Shown: one piece after another, positions 33,404-40,684 of the stretch | Layout: every line of letters begins with the position of its first letter | Numbering within the stretch: the first letter of the stretch is position 1 | Source of the DNA: CADEEL01 sp050246475 | GTDB taxonomy: Bacteria > Pseudomonadota > Alphaproteobacteria > Caulobacterales > Aquidulcibacteraceae | Length of the DNA: 64,000 bases | Assembly: GCA_050246475.1 (NCBI GenBank) | Contig: JBFWVZ010000002.1 | Coordinates: forward strand, 62,001 to 126,000 | Reading direction: 5' to 3' | Made by a program: the position numbers and the translations under genes | The notes under the pieces: model-generated | The model's database searches: none | Told to the model about the DNA's origin: nothing | Seen by the model: the letters and a program-made list of their open reading frames with translations, nothing else

Positions 33404-33446
33404 GAGTCCCTCGGTCGCAGCCACGCCCCTTGATTCTCTCTTAACC
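33404..33446 (+). promoter_or_regulatory. ccrM leader: two GANTC sites and a CtrA-like half-site
   Basis: Between rnhB and ccrM are GAGTC (33404-33408) and GATTC (33432-33436), both GANTC targets of CcrM itself, and TTAACCGT (33441-33448) resembling half of the CtrA box (TTAA-N7-TTAA, often extended TTAACCAT). In Caulobacter, ccrM transcription is controlled by CtrA and by methylation of GANTC sites in its promoter (established). The second TTAA of a full CtrA box is not present, so this is suggestive only. Confidence 0.5.
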
Positions 33447-33480
33447 GTCAAGCTTCATTGTCCCACCTGGGTGGGGGGCG

Positions 33481-34608
33481 ATGGCGCGCAAGCGGGCAAA
33501 TCCTGGATTGAGGCTTGTGGAGCGCGAAGCGGCGCTCCCGCTCGACCGCGTCCTTGAAGGCGATTGCGTGGCCCAGATGGCCAAGCTGCCCGATGGTTGC
33601 GTCGATCTCGTCTTCGCCGATCCGCCCTACAATCTTCAGCTCGGCGGCGAGCTCACGCGCCCCGATCAATCGCGCGTCGACGGCGTCGATGACGAATGGG
33701 ACAAGTTCGAGGATTTCGCCGCCTACGACGCCTTCTCCCGCGCGTGGATGAGCGAGGCGCGTCGCGTGCTGAAAGATGACGGTGCGCTCTGGGTCATCGG
33801 CGCCTATCACAACATCTTCCGCGTCGGCACGATATTGCAGGATCTCGGCTTCTGGATTTTGAACGACGTCGTCTGGCGCAAGACGAACCCGATGCCGAAC
33901 TTCAAGGGCACGCGCTTCGCCAACGCGCATGAAACGCTCATCTGGGCGTCCAAATCGAAGGACGCGAAATACACCTTCCACTACGACGCGCTCAAAATGC
34001 TCAACGAGGAGCTCCAGATGCGCTCGGACTGGACGATCCCGATCTGCACGGGCGCCGAACGCCTCAAGGACGACGAGGGCCGCAAAATCCACCCGACACA
34101 AAAGCCAGAGGCGCTTCTGCATCGCGTGATCCTCGGCACGACGCGCCCCGGCGAAATCGTGCTCGATCCCTTCTTCGGCGCCGGCACCACGGGCGCTGTC
34201 GCCAAAAAGCTCGGCCGCCGCTTCATCGGCATCGAGCGGGATAAAGGCTACGTCAAAGCCGCCAAGAAGCGCATCGCCGCCATCGATCCCGCCGCGCCGG
34301 AAAATCTCGTCGTCGCCAAATCGAAGAAAGAGGAGCCGCGCGTGCCCTTCGGCCTTTTGATCGAGCAAGGCTTCATCAATCCAGGCGACATGCTCGTCTC
34401 GCCCGACGGGCGCATCAAGGCGCGGGTGCGCGCCGACGGCAGCCTCGCCATCGGCGAGTTCGTCGGCTCCATCCACCGCGCCGGCGCCCACGCCACCAAC
34501 GCACCTGCGTGCAACGGCTGGACCTTCTGGCACCGCCAAACCGCCGACCGCGGCCTGGAGAGCATCGACCTCTTCCGCCGCGCCATCCGCAGCAAGATGG
34601 GCGCTTAA
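33481..34608 (+). CDS. ccrM: Cell-cycle DNA adenine methyltransferase CcrM (GANTC)
   Basis: A 375-residue N6-adenine methyltransferase that methylates GANTC. It has the order of the beta group: the DPPY catalytic motif in VFADPPYNLQLGGEL (about residue 47) precedes the SAM motif DPFFGAGTTGAVAKKLG (about 230). The region VWRKTNPMPNFKGTRFANAHE is the recognition-linked stretch, and the C-terminal part contains the CcrM-specific domain (RVPFGLLIEQGFI, ADGSLAIGEFVGSIHRAGA, WTFWH). In Caulobacter it acts at the end of replication and is cell-cycle controlled. The stop interlocks with that of the M23 gene. Confidence 0.97.
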   Translation: MARKRANPGLRLVEREAALPLDRVLEGDCVAQMAKLPDGCVDLVFADPPYNLQLGGELTRPDQSRVDGVDDEWDKFEDFAAYDAFSRAWMSEARRVLKDDGALWVIGAYHNIFRVGTILQDLGFWILNDVVWRKTNPMPNFKGTRFANAHETLIWASKSKDAKYTFHYDALKMLNEELQMRSDWTIPICTGAERLKDDEGRKIHPTQKPEALLHRVILGTTRPGEIVLDPFFGAGTTGAVAKKLGRRFIGIERDKGYVKAAKKRIAAIDPAAPENLVVAKSKKEEPRVPFGLLIEQGFINPGDMLVSPDGRIKARVRADGSLAIGEFVGSIHRAGAHATNAPACNGWTFWHRQTADRGLESIDLFRRAIRSKMGA

Positions 34609-35762
34609 GGCGCTTCGCCGCCGCGCAAGAAATCCCCGGTCTGCGGTGCGCGCGGCGGATCGTCGAGTCCGAAATCCAGGTTCGTCCACCGCACCGGAAT
34701 GCCCGCGCACCCGAGCGGTTCGGGCCCGTTGCACACATGGAAATGCAGATGCGGCTCCGTCGAATTGCCGGATGAGCCGACTGCGCCGATGCGCTGCCCC
34801 ATCGTCACGCGCGCTCCCTGTTGGACGCGCACGCTTCCCGGCCGCAAATGCGCGTACACGGAATATTCCGAATTGCCGTGATCGATGATCACATAATTGC
34901 CGAGCACGCCGCGCTCTCCCTGCGCAATGCGCGCCATCTGATCCTGCTGCAGCCGCTCGAAGTACGCTTCAACGCTCTCGCCACGCTGCCGCATGGCGGA
35001 CGCATCTTCGGCGACATCGTTCACCGCCGCGATCACCTCGCCCGCCGCCGCCGCCTGCACCGGCTGGCCGTATGCGTAATAATCGCGGAAGCGCAGGCCC
35101 TCGCCGCGATGCGAAGAATTGTCGGCGCCCAACTGCACGAAGTCGAACGCGAACTCTTCCATCACCGCCCAGCGATGGTGCGAATGCATGCTCGGCCCCG
35201 CGCCGAGCCACCAGCGCCCCTCGAGCGGAAACGCAAACGCCGTTTGCGTCGTCCCACCCGTGGAAAGCGCAATGCGCGCTTCGGCTTGCGCCTCGGCGCC
35301 GTTCGCCGTGACGCGGATCGCGTCGCGCGTGCCGCGGAACGCAAACGTCTGCGCCGGAACGATGATCGCTTCGCCTGGCTCAAGGGAGAGATCGTCCGAA
35401 AGCCGCGTGCCCGCCGGCAGCAAGTCCGTTCCGCCGAACTGGAAGCGCAGCCCTTCGATCATCCCCGCGGCCTGCATCTGCGCGCCGCCGCGCGCGAAGC
35501 TCGCAAGCTCCGGCTCGCCGAGCGTGCGCCGGTCGAGCAAGCGCTCGCCCGCCATCAGATCGATCGTCACCGTGCCGAGCGAGATCGCCGCTTCGCCGTC
35601 ATTGATGATCGCGATGTTCTGGATCACCAGCCCGCGCACCGCGCGCGGCGCGTCGAGCTCATACGTGTAGAGCGGCCCGTCCGGATAGAACCGCACTTCG
35701 AGCGCTTGCGCCGCCCCCGCCAACGCACACCAGCAAACAGCCGCGCTCAATAATCCACGCAT
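34605..35762 (-). CDS. M23 family metallopeptidase, exported
   Basis: A 385-residue exported protein. The ATG at 35762 follows AAGGAG and opens a Sec signal (MRGLLSAAVCWCALAGAAQA). After a beta-rich N-terminal part (about residues 20-150) comes the LytM domain with HSHHRWAVMEEFAFDF (His and Asp ligands), VIIDHGNSEYSVYAHL and HLHFHVCNG, the HxH zinc motif. M23 enzymes cut peptidoglycan peptides. The loop YFERLQQDQMARIAQGERG is an insertion. It ends with its stop interlocked with ccrM's. Confidence 0.9.
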   Translation of the reverse strand: MRGLLSAAVCWCALAGAAQALEVRFYPDGPLYTYELDAPRAVRGLVIQNIAIINDGEAAISLGTVTIDLMAGERLLDRRTLGEPELASFARGGAQMQAAGMIEGLRFQFGGTDLLPAGTRLSDDLSLEPGEAIIVPAQTFAFRGTRDAIRVTANGAEAQAEARIALSTGGTTQTAFAFPLEGRWWLGAGPSMHSHHRWAVMEEFAFDFVQLGADNSSHRGEGLRFRDYYAYGQPVQAAAAGEVIAAVNDVAEDASAMRQRGESVEAYFERLQQDQMARIAQGERGVLGNYVIIDHGNSEYSVYAHLRPGSVRVQQGARVTMGQRIGAVGSSGNSTEPHLHFHVCNGPEPLGCAGIPVRWTNLDFGLDDPPRAPQTGDFLRGGEAP

Positions 35763-35868
35763 CAGCGTCTCCTTTCCCGTCGGATGCGCGCCCCACGCTC
35801 CGCGGATGCAGCCTTTTCTTTTTAAGCGGCGGGCCCATTTCCGGTGCCGACGCCTTTCCGGAGCGCCA

Positions 35869-36108
35869 ATGAAACTCGCCGCAACACTCGCACTCGCCCT
35901 TTTCCTTGCTGGTTGCAACGTGGACCGCCCCGGCGTCGGTTCCCCCGTGGTGATTTGGACGGATCGCGAGACCGGCTGCCAATACCTTGTCGCTGCCGGC
36001 GCCGGCGTCACCGATTGGTCCAACCCGGGGGGCTCCATCACCCCGCGTTTGGGGCCGGACGGGCGCCCGCTGTGCGGCCCGCGCGAGCCCGCTACGCCGC
36101 CCGCCTGA
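35869..36108 (+). CDS. Small lipoprotein, DUF6440-like
   Basis: A 79-residue lipoprotein from ATG 35869: MKLAATLALALFLAGCNVD with lipobox LAGC. The mature part DRETGCQYLVAAGAGVT, GGSITPRLGPDGRP resembles the DUF6440 pattern of a short strand, a glycine-rich loop and LTPLLDxDGKP. Function is unknown. It lies 19 bases before the glycosyltransferase and 106 bases from the divergent M23 gene. Confidence 0.72.
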   Translation: MKLAATLALALFLAGCNVDRPGVGSPVVIWTDRETGCQYLVAAGAGVTDWSNPGGSITPRLGPDGRPLCGPREPATPPA

Positions 36109-36127
36109 AATTCGCTAAGACGCGCGC

Positions 36128-37153
36128 ATGAACGCGCCGACGCCGCGCCCCAAAACGCTCCCGCGCCCGAAGCGCGCGCGCCCGGCCGCGCCGCTCGTCT
36201 CGCTGGTCGCGCCCGTGTTCAATGAAAGCGAGGCGCTGCCAACTTTCCTCGACGCGATGATCCCCGCGCTCACCGCCACGGGCGAACGCTTTGAGATCGT
36301 CTTCGTCAATGACGGCAGCCGCGACGACACGCTGGGCGTTCTTCTTGCCGCCGCCGCGATGGACTCACGTCTCCGCATCGTCAATCTCGCGCGCAATTTC
36401 GGCAAGGAGGCCGCCCTCACCGCCGGCATCGATCACGCCAAGGGCGATGCGATCATCGTCATCGACGTCGATCTGCAAGATCCGCCCGAACTCATCGCCG
36501 ATTTTCTCGCCCAATGGCGCGAGGGCTACGACGTGGTCTATGGCGTGCGCGTGGCGCGCGATTTCGACGCGTTCTGGAAGCGCTTCACAGCGCACGGCTT
36601 CTATGGCGTCTTCAACGTCATCGCCGAGACGCCCATCCCGCCGAACGCCGGCGATTTCCGCTTGATCGATCGGCGCGTCGCCGATGCACTGCAGAAGATG
36701 CCGGAGCGCAACCGTTTCATGAAAGGCCTCTTCGCCTGGGTCGGCTTCTCGTCGATCGGCGTGCCCTATGAGCGCCGGGAGCGCGCCGCGGGCCTCACCA
36801 AATTCCGCTTCGGCAAATTGTGGAACTTCGCGCTCGACGGCATCGCCAGCTTCTCCACCATGCCGCTGAAGGTCTGGACCTATATCGGCATCGCCGTCGC
36901 CGTCGTCGCGATCTGGCTCGCCGCCTACATCATTGTGCGCACAATGGTCTATGGCGTGGAGACGCCGGGCTACGCGTCGCTGATGGTCGCGATCCTCTTG
37001 GCCGCCGCCGTTCAGCTCATCTCCATCGGCGTGCTCGGCGAATATGTCGGCCGCATCTTCCTCGAATCCAAAGCCCGTCCGATCTACATCGTCGATGACG
37101 TCTACGGCGGCGAGGAAGAGGAACAGCCTCCACAACGCTCAGAGCAATCTTGA
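36128..37153 (+). CDS. Family 2 glycosyltransferase, dolichol-phosphate-mannose-synthase-like
   Basis: A 341-residue GT2 enzyme. The GT-A domain shows SLVAPVFNESEALPTFLD, FVNDGSRDDT, and IDVDLQDPPELI with the metal-binding DxD-type acidic residues. Two C-terminal membrane segments (about residues 247-268 and 280-305) anchor it. This arrangement fits enzymes that transfer a sugar from a nucleotide donor to undecaprenyl phosphate for cell envelope modification. A Pro/Arg-rich start (about 20 residues) and an acidic tail (GGEEEEQPP) are variable parts. Confidence 0.9.
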   Translation: MNAPTPRPKTLPRPKRARPAAPLVSLVAPVFNESEALPTFLDAMIPALTATGERFEIVFVNDGSRDDTLGVLLAAAAMDSRLRIVNLARNFGKEAALTAGIDHAKGDAIIVIDVDLQDPPELIADFLAQWREGYDVVYGVRVARDFDAFWKRFTAHGFYGVFNVIAETPIPPNAGDFRLIDRRVADALQKMPERNRFMKGLFAWVGFSSIGVPYERRERAAGLTKFRFGKLWNFALDGIASFSTMPLKVWTYIGIAVAVVAIWLAAYIIVRTMVYGVETPGYASLMVAILLAAAVQLISIGVLGEYVGRIFLESKARPIYIVDDVYGGEEEEQPPQRSEQS

Positions 37154-37197
37154 GCCGCTGCGGAACGCGCCTAATCTCTGACTAGAAGGGGCGGGCA

Positions 37198-38349
37198 ATG
37201 ACATGGTTGGGGTTCGGCCGTGCGCTGGCATTGCTGGCCGCGGGTTTGGGAATAGTCGCGGCAGGCGTGCAAGTGTTGGAGCGTCTGCTCTTTCCGAGCG
37301 GCGCGTCGGAGGCGCAGTATGCGCTCCTCGTCATCGTTCTCGCGCTGCTCGTTCTCATCGGCTACTGGATCGTTATTCGTCGTGGCCGGGGAGACGAGGC
37401 CGTGCGCGCCTATGCTGGTGAGGCGCGCACGATGACGATCTCTGTCCCAATGTCCCGCATCGTGGCGCTCACTGCGAAGGCGCCCGCCGTCCGGGTAGCT
37501 GACCGGGCCAGCGCCGCCGAACGCGACGAAGCCCTCGCGGTTCATGTGGGCCTCGATCCTACGCTCCTCGCAGTGCGCACCCAAGAATGGCGCGCCAAAC
37601 TCGAACGAAACGATCGCCACATCATCGCGGCGCGTCAGTGGGACTGGGCTGCGCCCTCGGCCTGGATCGATCCCTCTTTCCCCACCGAACAGATTGATGC
37701 GCTCGCCACCGACTTTGCCGCCCTTAAGGCTGCGACGTCTCTCTCGAAGTCGCCTGAAGCGCCTTGGAGGAATCTGCCGCGCATTTCCTCGGGCGCGCTG
37801 CTCGTGTGCCGTGAGCGACAAAGCGTCGTCGTGCACCTGCGCGCGCATGGGCATGATTTCGCTGACCACTACCACGTGCTCGGCGGCAATTTTGAACCCG
37901 ACCGCGACAAGACGCTGATGGATGCCGCATGCCGCGAGGTAAAGGAAGAATCCGGCTTGCGCGTCGAGATCGGCGGCGCACCGTGCCTCCTCATTCTCGA
38001 AGATCGCACAAACTGGCTCGCAGGAATCTTTCTGGGAGTTTCGGTCGACGCCGGGCAATTCGACAAGATGGTCGAAGGCATGGGCAGCGGCGCGTGGCGC
38101 GACTACGCGGAGAAGGAGGGCGCTCCCGCCGCCATCGCGTTTGACGATCTAGCACAATGCCTGATTGAGAAACCCTTCGTGCCGACAGGCTGGCAAGCTG
38201 TGGTCGCCTGGCTCATGGCCGGCGCGCCATGCGACGGGCGCCCTTTCCTAGCGAAACCAAAGGTCCGCCGTGTGCTCGACGCGGTCTGCGCCGCACAGCC
38301 GCGCTTCACCCCCCCGACCATTCTCAGCGCCGCGCCGCCGCCTTCTTGA
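37198..38349 (+). CDS. Membrane-anchored Nudix-like protein
   Basis: A 383-residue protein. Two hydrophobic helices (about residues 8-28 and 39-58) form an N-terminal hairpin, followed by a linker and a C-terminal domain with GALLVCRERQSVVVHLRA, HYHVLGGNFEPDRDK and AACREVKEESGLRVEIG. The last block is the Nudix box REVKEESGL, but the spacing from GG to R is two residues longer than standard and the first Glu is Lys. It may be a hydrolase with altered specificity or a Nudix-fold sensor. The 3' end overlaps convergent mutY by 26 bases. Confidence 0.7.
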   Translation: MTWLGFGRALALLAAGLGIVAAGVQVLERLLFPSGASEAQYALLVIVLALLVLIGYWIVIRRGRGDEAVRAYAGEARTMTISVPMSRIVALTAKAPAVRVADRASAAERDEALAVHVGLDPTLLAVRTQEWRAKLERNDRHIIAARQWDWAAPSAWIDPSFPTEQIDALATDFAALKAATSLSKSPEAPWRNLPRISSGALLVCRERQSVVVHLRAHGHDFADHYHVLGGNFEPDRDKTLMDAACREVKEESGLRVEIGGAPCLLILEDRTNWLAGIFLGVSVDAGQFDKMVEGMGSGAWRDYAEKEGAPAAIAFDDLAQCLIEKPFVPTGWQAVVAWLMAGAPCDGRPFLAKPKVRRVLDAVCAAQPRFTPPTILSAAPPPS

Positions 38350-39385
38350 ACACACTCGGCAGCGCATCGAGCGCAGTCTTCTTCTCCCACCAGCCTTCGC
38401 CCGCAGGTTCGCCCTCCGCCTCCGCGCTCCACACATCGAGCGAGAGCGCGAAGTGCGTGAAGACGTGGCGCACCGCGCCGGCCATGCGCCATTGCGCTTT
38501 CGCAGGCGCAGCCTTCACGGCTTCCCTGGTTGAGAGCGGGCTCGCGCGCCATTCGCTTGTCGGCAACGCCGCCATGCCGCCAAGCAAACCTTGGTCCGGC
38601 CTGCGCACGAGCCAAACCTTCCCCCTCTTCTCCAACCGATAGACCGCGCCGAACCGCTCCGGCCGCGCCGCCTTCGGCGCGCGGCGCGGATACGTTTCCG
38701 GCGCGCCGGACGCGCGCGCCGCGCAATCCTCCGTCCACGGACAAAGCGCGCACTTCGGCGAACTTGGCGTACACACCGTGGCGCCCAGATCCATCAGCGC
38801 CTGCGCGTAGTCCCCCGGCCGCTCATCGGTCACGAAGCGCGCGGCGAGATCGCGCAGCGTCTTCTTCGCGCCCGGCAATTCCTGCTCGGCCGCGAAGAGC
38901 CGCGCCATCACGCGCTCGACGTTGCCGTCCACCACATTCGCCGGCCGATCGAACGCGATCGCCGCGACGGCCGCGGCCGTATAGGTTCCCACGCCCGGCA
39001 GCGCGCGCCAGCCCGCTTCGGTTTCCGGAAAGCCGTAGAGATCGAGCGCCACCGCGGCGGCGTGCAGGTTCCGGGCGCGGCTGTAGTAGCCAAGCCCCGC
39101 CCAGGCCGCGAGCACGTCCTCCCGCCGGGCATCCGCGAGCCGCTGAACCGTCGGGAACTTGTCGAGGAAGCGCTGGTAGTAAGGCCCCGCGGCCGAGACG
39201 GTCGTCTGCTGCAGCATGATCTCGCTGAGCCAGACCTTGTAAGGATCGGCCCGCCCCTTCCGCACGCGCCAGGGCAAGGTCCGCCCGCTACGATCGTACC
39301 AGGCGAGCAGCGCCTTCCGCAGGCGATCGCGGTTTATCAGCGCCCCTTCAACAAGCGGCTTGGGGGGCTGTGGATCGGCGCTCAT
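38324..39385 (-). CDS. mutY: A/G-specific adenine glycosylase
   Basis: A 353-residue base-excision repair enzyme that removes adenine opposite 8-oxoguanine. HhH-GPD motifs: LSEIMLQQTTVSAAGPYYQ, LPGVGTYTAAAVAAIAFDR and NVVDGNVERVMARLF with catalytic Asp. The [4Fe-4S] loop is CTPSSPKCALCPWTEDC (C-x6-7-C-x2-C-x5-C). The C-terminal part (FGAVYRLEKRGKVWLVRRPDQG) is the MutT-like 8-oxoG-recognition domain. It is divergent from dciA with 50 bases between. Confidence 0.97.
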   Translation of the reverse strand: MSADPQPPKPLVEGALINRDRLRKALLAWYDRSGRTLPWRVRKGRADPYKVWLSEIMLQQTTVSAAGPYYQRFLDKFPTVQRLADARREDVLAAWAGLGYYSRARNLHAAAVALDLYGFPETEAGWRALPGVGTYTAAAVAAIAFDRPANVVDGNVERVMARLFAAEQELPGAKKTLRDLAARFVTDERPGDYAQALMDLGATVCTPSSPKCALCPWTEDCAARASGAPETYPRRAPKAARPERFGAVYRLEKRGKVWLVRRPDQGLLGGMAALPTSEWRASPLSTREAVKAAPAKAQWRMAGAVRHVFTHFALSLDVWSAEAEGEPAGEGWWEKKTALDALPSVFKKAAARR

Positions 39386-39434
39386 TCCAAAACTTTACGA
39401 TCCCTTAACGCGATTCAGCATCGTGTGGGGGGTC

Positions 39435-39977
39435 ATGGGTCTGTCCAATCGTTTCGCTCGCGCGGCTCGCCCGCGCGGGGAAGTCAGCGCCGCCGAGGAG
39501 GCGCGCGCGCTGGCGATCCTGGAGGCGAACCGAGGCCGCCCGCCCATCCGCCCGGCCCCCATCGCGGCCCGCCACGCCGCCCAAATCCTCAAGCCTTTCC
39601 TCGACAAAGCCCCCATGGGCCTAGACGAGCTCAAGCGCCGCTGGGCCGAAATCGCGGGGGAGCGGATCGCCAAGGCCTCGGCCCCCGAAAAACTCGCCCG
39701 CGGCGTGTTGACCATCTGCGCCCCCGGCGCGCTCGCGCCCTTCATCCAGCACCAGGAAACGCTCATCCTGGAGCGCTGCCGCCTGGCCGGCGCGGCCGTA
39801 AAAACCCTCACGATCCGCCAGGGGAGCCCGGTCGCCTACGCCCCGCCTGTCCGCGCCATCCAACGTGCGCTCGCTGCCGAGGATGAGGCGGCCATCGACG
39901 CCTCGCTCTCCGCCATCGAGGCCGAGCCGCTCAAAGCCGCGTTATCGCGCCTCGCCCGCGCGGTCCGCCGCAGCTAA
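39435..39977 (+). CDS. dciA: DUF721 protein, DciA-like
   Basis: A 180-residue DUF721 protein. DciA loads the DnaB helicase in bacteria that lack DnaC. The core is LKPFLDKAPMGLDELKRRW, AEIAGERIAKASAPEKLARG and VLTICAPGALAPFIQHQE, and a KH-like fold is expected here. The ATG at 39435 follows a G-run; the stretch upstream is not family-like. It is the first gene of a rightward set with the thioredoxin-like gene and smc, an order also seen in many Alphaproteobacteria. Confidence 0.85.
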   Translation: MGLSNRFARAARPRGEVSAAEEARALAILEANRGRPPIRPAPIAARHAAQILKPFLDKAPMGLDELKRRWAEIAGERIAKASAPEKLARGVLTICAPGALAPFIQHQETLILERCRLAGAAVKTLTIRQGSPVAYAPPVRAIQRALAAEDEAAIDASLSAIEAEPLKAALSRLARAVRRS

Positions 39978-40039
39978 GCGCCTTCCGGGAGAGCCGGCTT
40001 TCCGCTAGCAGATCGCTCCGGATATCCTTGGAGCCAGCC

Positions 40040-40672
40040 ATGTTCGTCTCCCGCCGCAGCCTTCTTGTCATGACCGGCGCCGCCGCGGCCCTCGCCGCGT
40101 GCGAACAGGGCGGCGCGTCCGCTCAGAATAGCGGATCGGATATGTCGATCGGCAATCTGGATTCGCGCGTCCACCTGATCGAGTACGCCTCCACGACGTG
40201 CCCGCACTGCGCGCAATTCCACGAGACGGTCTTCCCGACGATCAAGTCGAACTACATCGACACGAACCGCATCCGTTTCACCTTCCGTGAATTCCCCACG
40301 CCGCCCGCGCCCGTCGCGGTCGCCGGCTTCCAGCTCGCGCGCTGCGGCGGCGCCGACGCCAACACGTACATGACGCGGATCGGCGTCCTCTTCCAACAAC
40401 AGCGCGCCATTCTGCAAACGGGCACGATGGGCGGCGTGCGCGATGCGCTTCTGGCGATCGGCCGCGGCGCGGGCCTTTCCGACGATCAGGTGATGGCCTG
40501 CATCACCGATCAGACCGCGCCGCCGCGCATCCAGCAGACCGTGCAGGACGCGGTCGATCGCTACAATGTATCCGGGACGCCCGCGCTCATCCTCAATGAG
40601 CGCCTCCTTCCCGCGTCCGAGACGACGCTTGAAGCCCTGAGCGCCGCGTTGGATCGCGCGCTGGCGGGCTAA
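40040..40672 (+). CDS. DsbA-family thiol oxidoreductase, lipoprotein
   Basis: A 210-residue exported DsbA-type protein. The ATG at 40040 follows GGAGCC. The N-terminus MFVSRRSLLVMTGAAAALAAC has a twin-arginine-like SRRSLL and a lipobox LAAC. The redox site is CPHC in STTCPHCAQFHETVF (near residue 50), and the cis-proline is in NVSGTPALILNERL. It probably reduces or oxidises periplasmic disulfides. It lies between dciA and smc, with 12 bases to the smc start. Confidence 0.9.
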   Translation: MFVSRRSLLVMTGAAAALAACEQGGASAQNSGSDMSIGNLDSRVHLIEYASTTCPHCAQFHETVFPTIKSNYIDTNRIRFTFREFPTPPAPVAVAGFQLARCGGADANTYMTRIGVLFQQQRAILQTGTMGGVRDALLAIGRGAGLSDDQVMACITDQTAPPRIQQTVQDAVDRYNVSGTPALILNERLLPASETTLEALSAALDRALAG

Positions 40673-40684
40673 AGGCAGGGCCAT

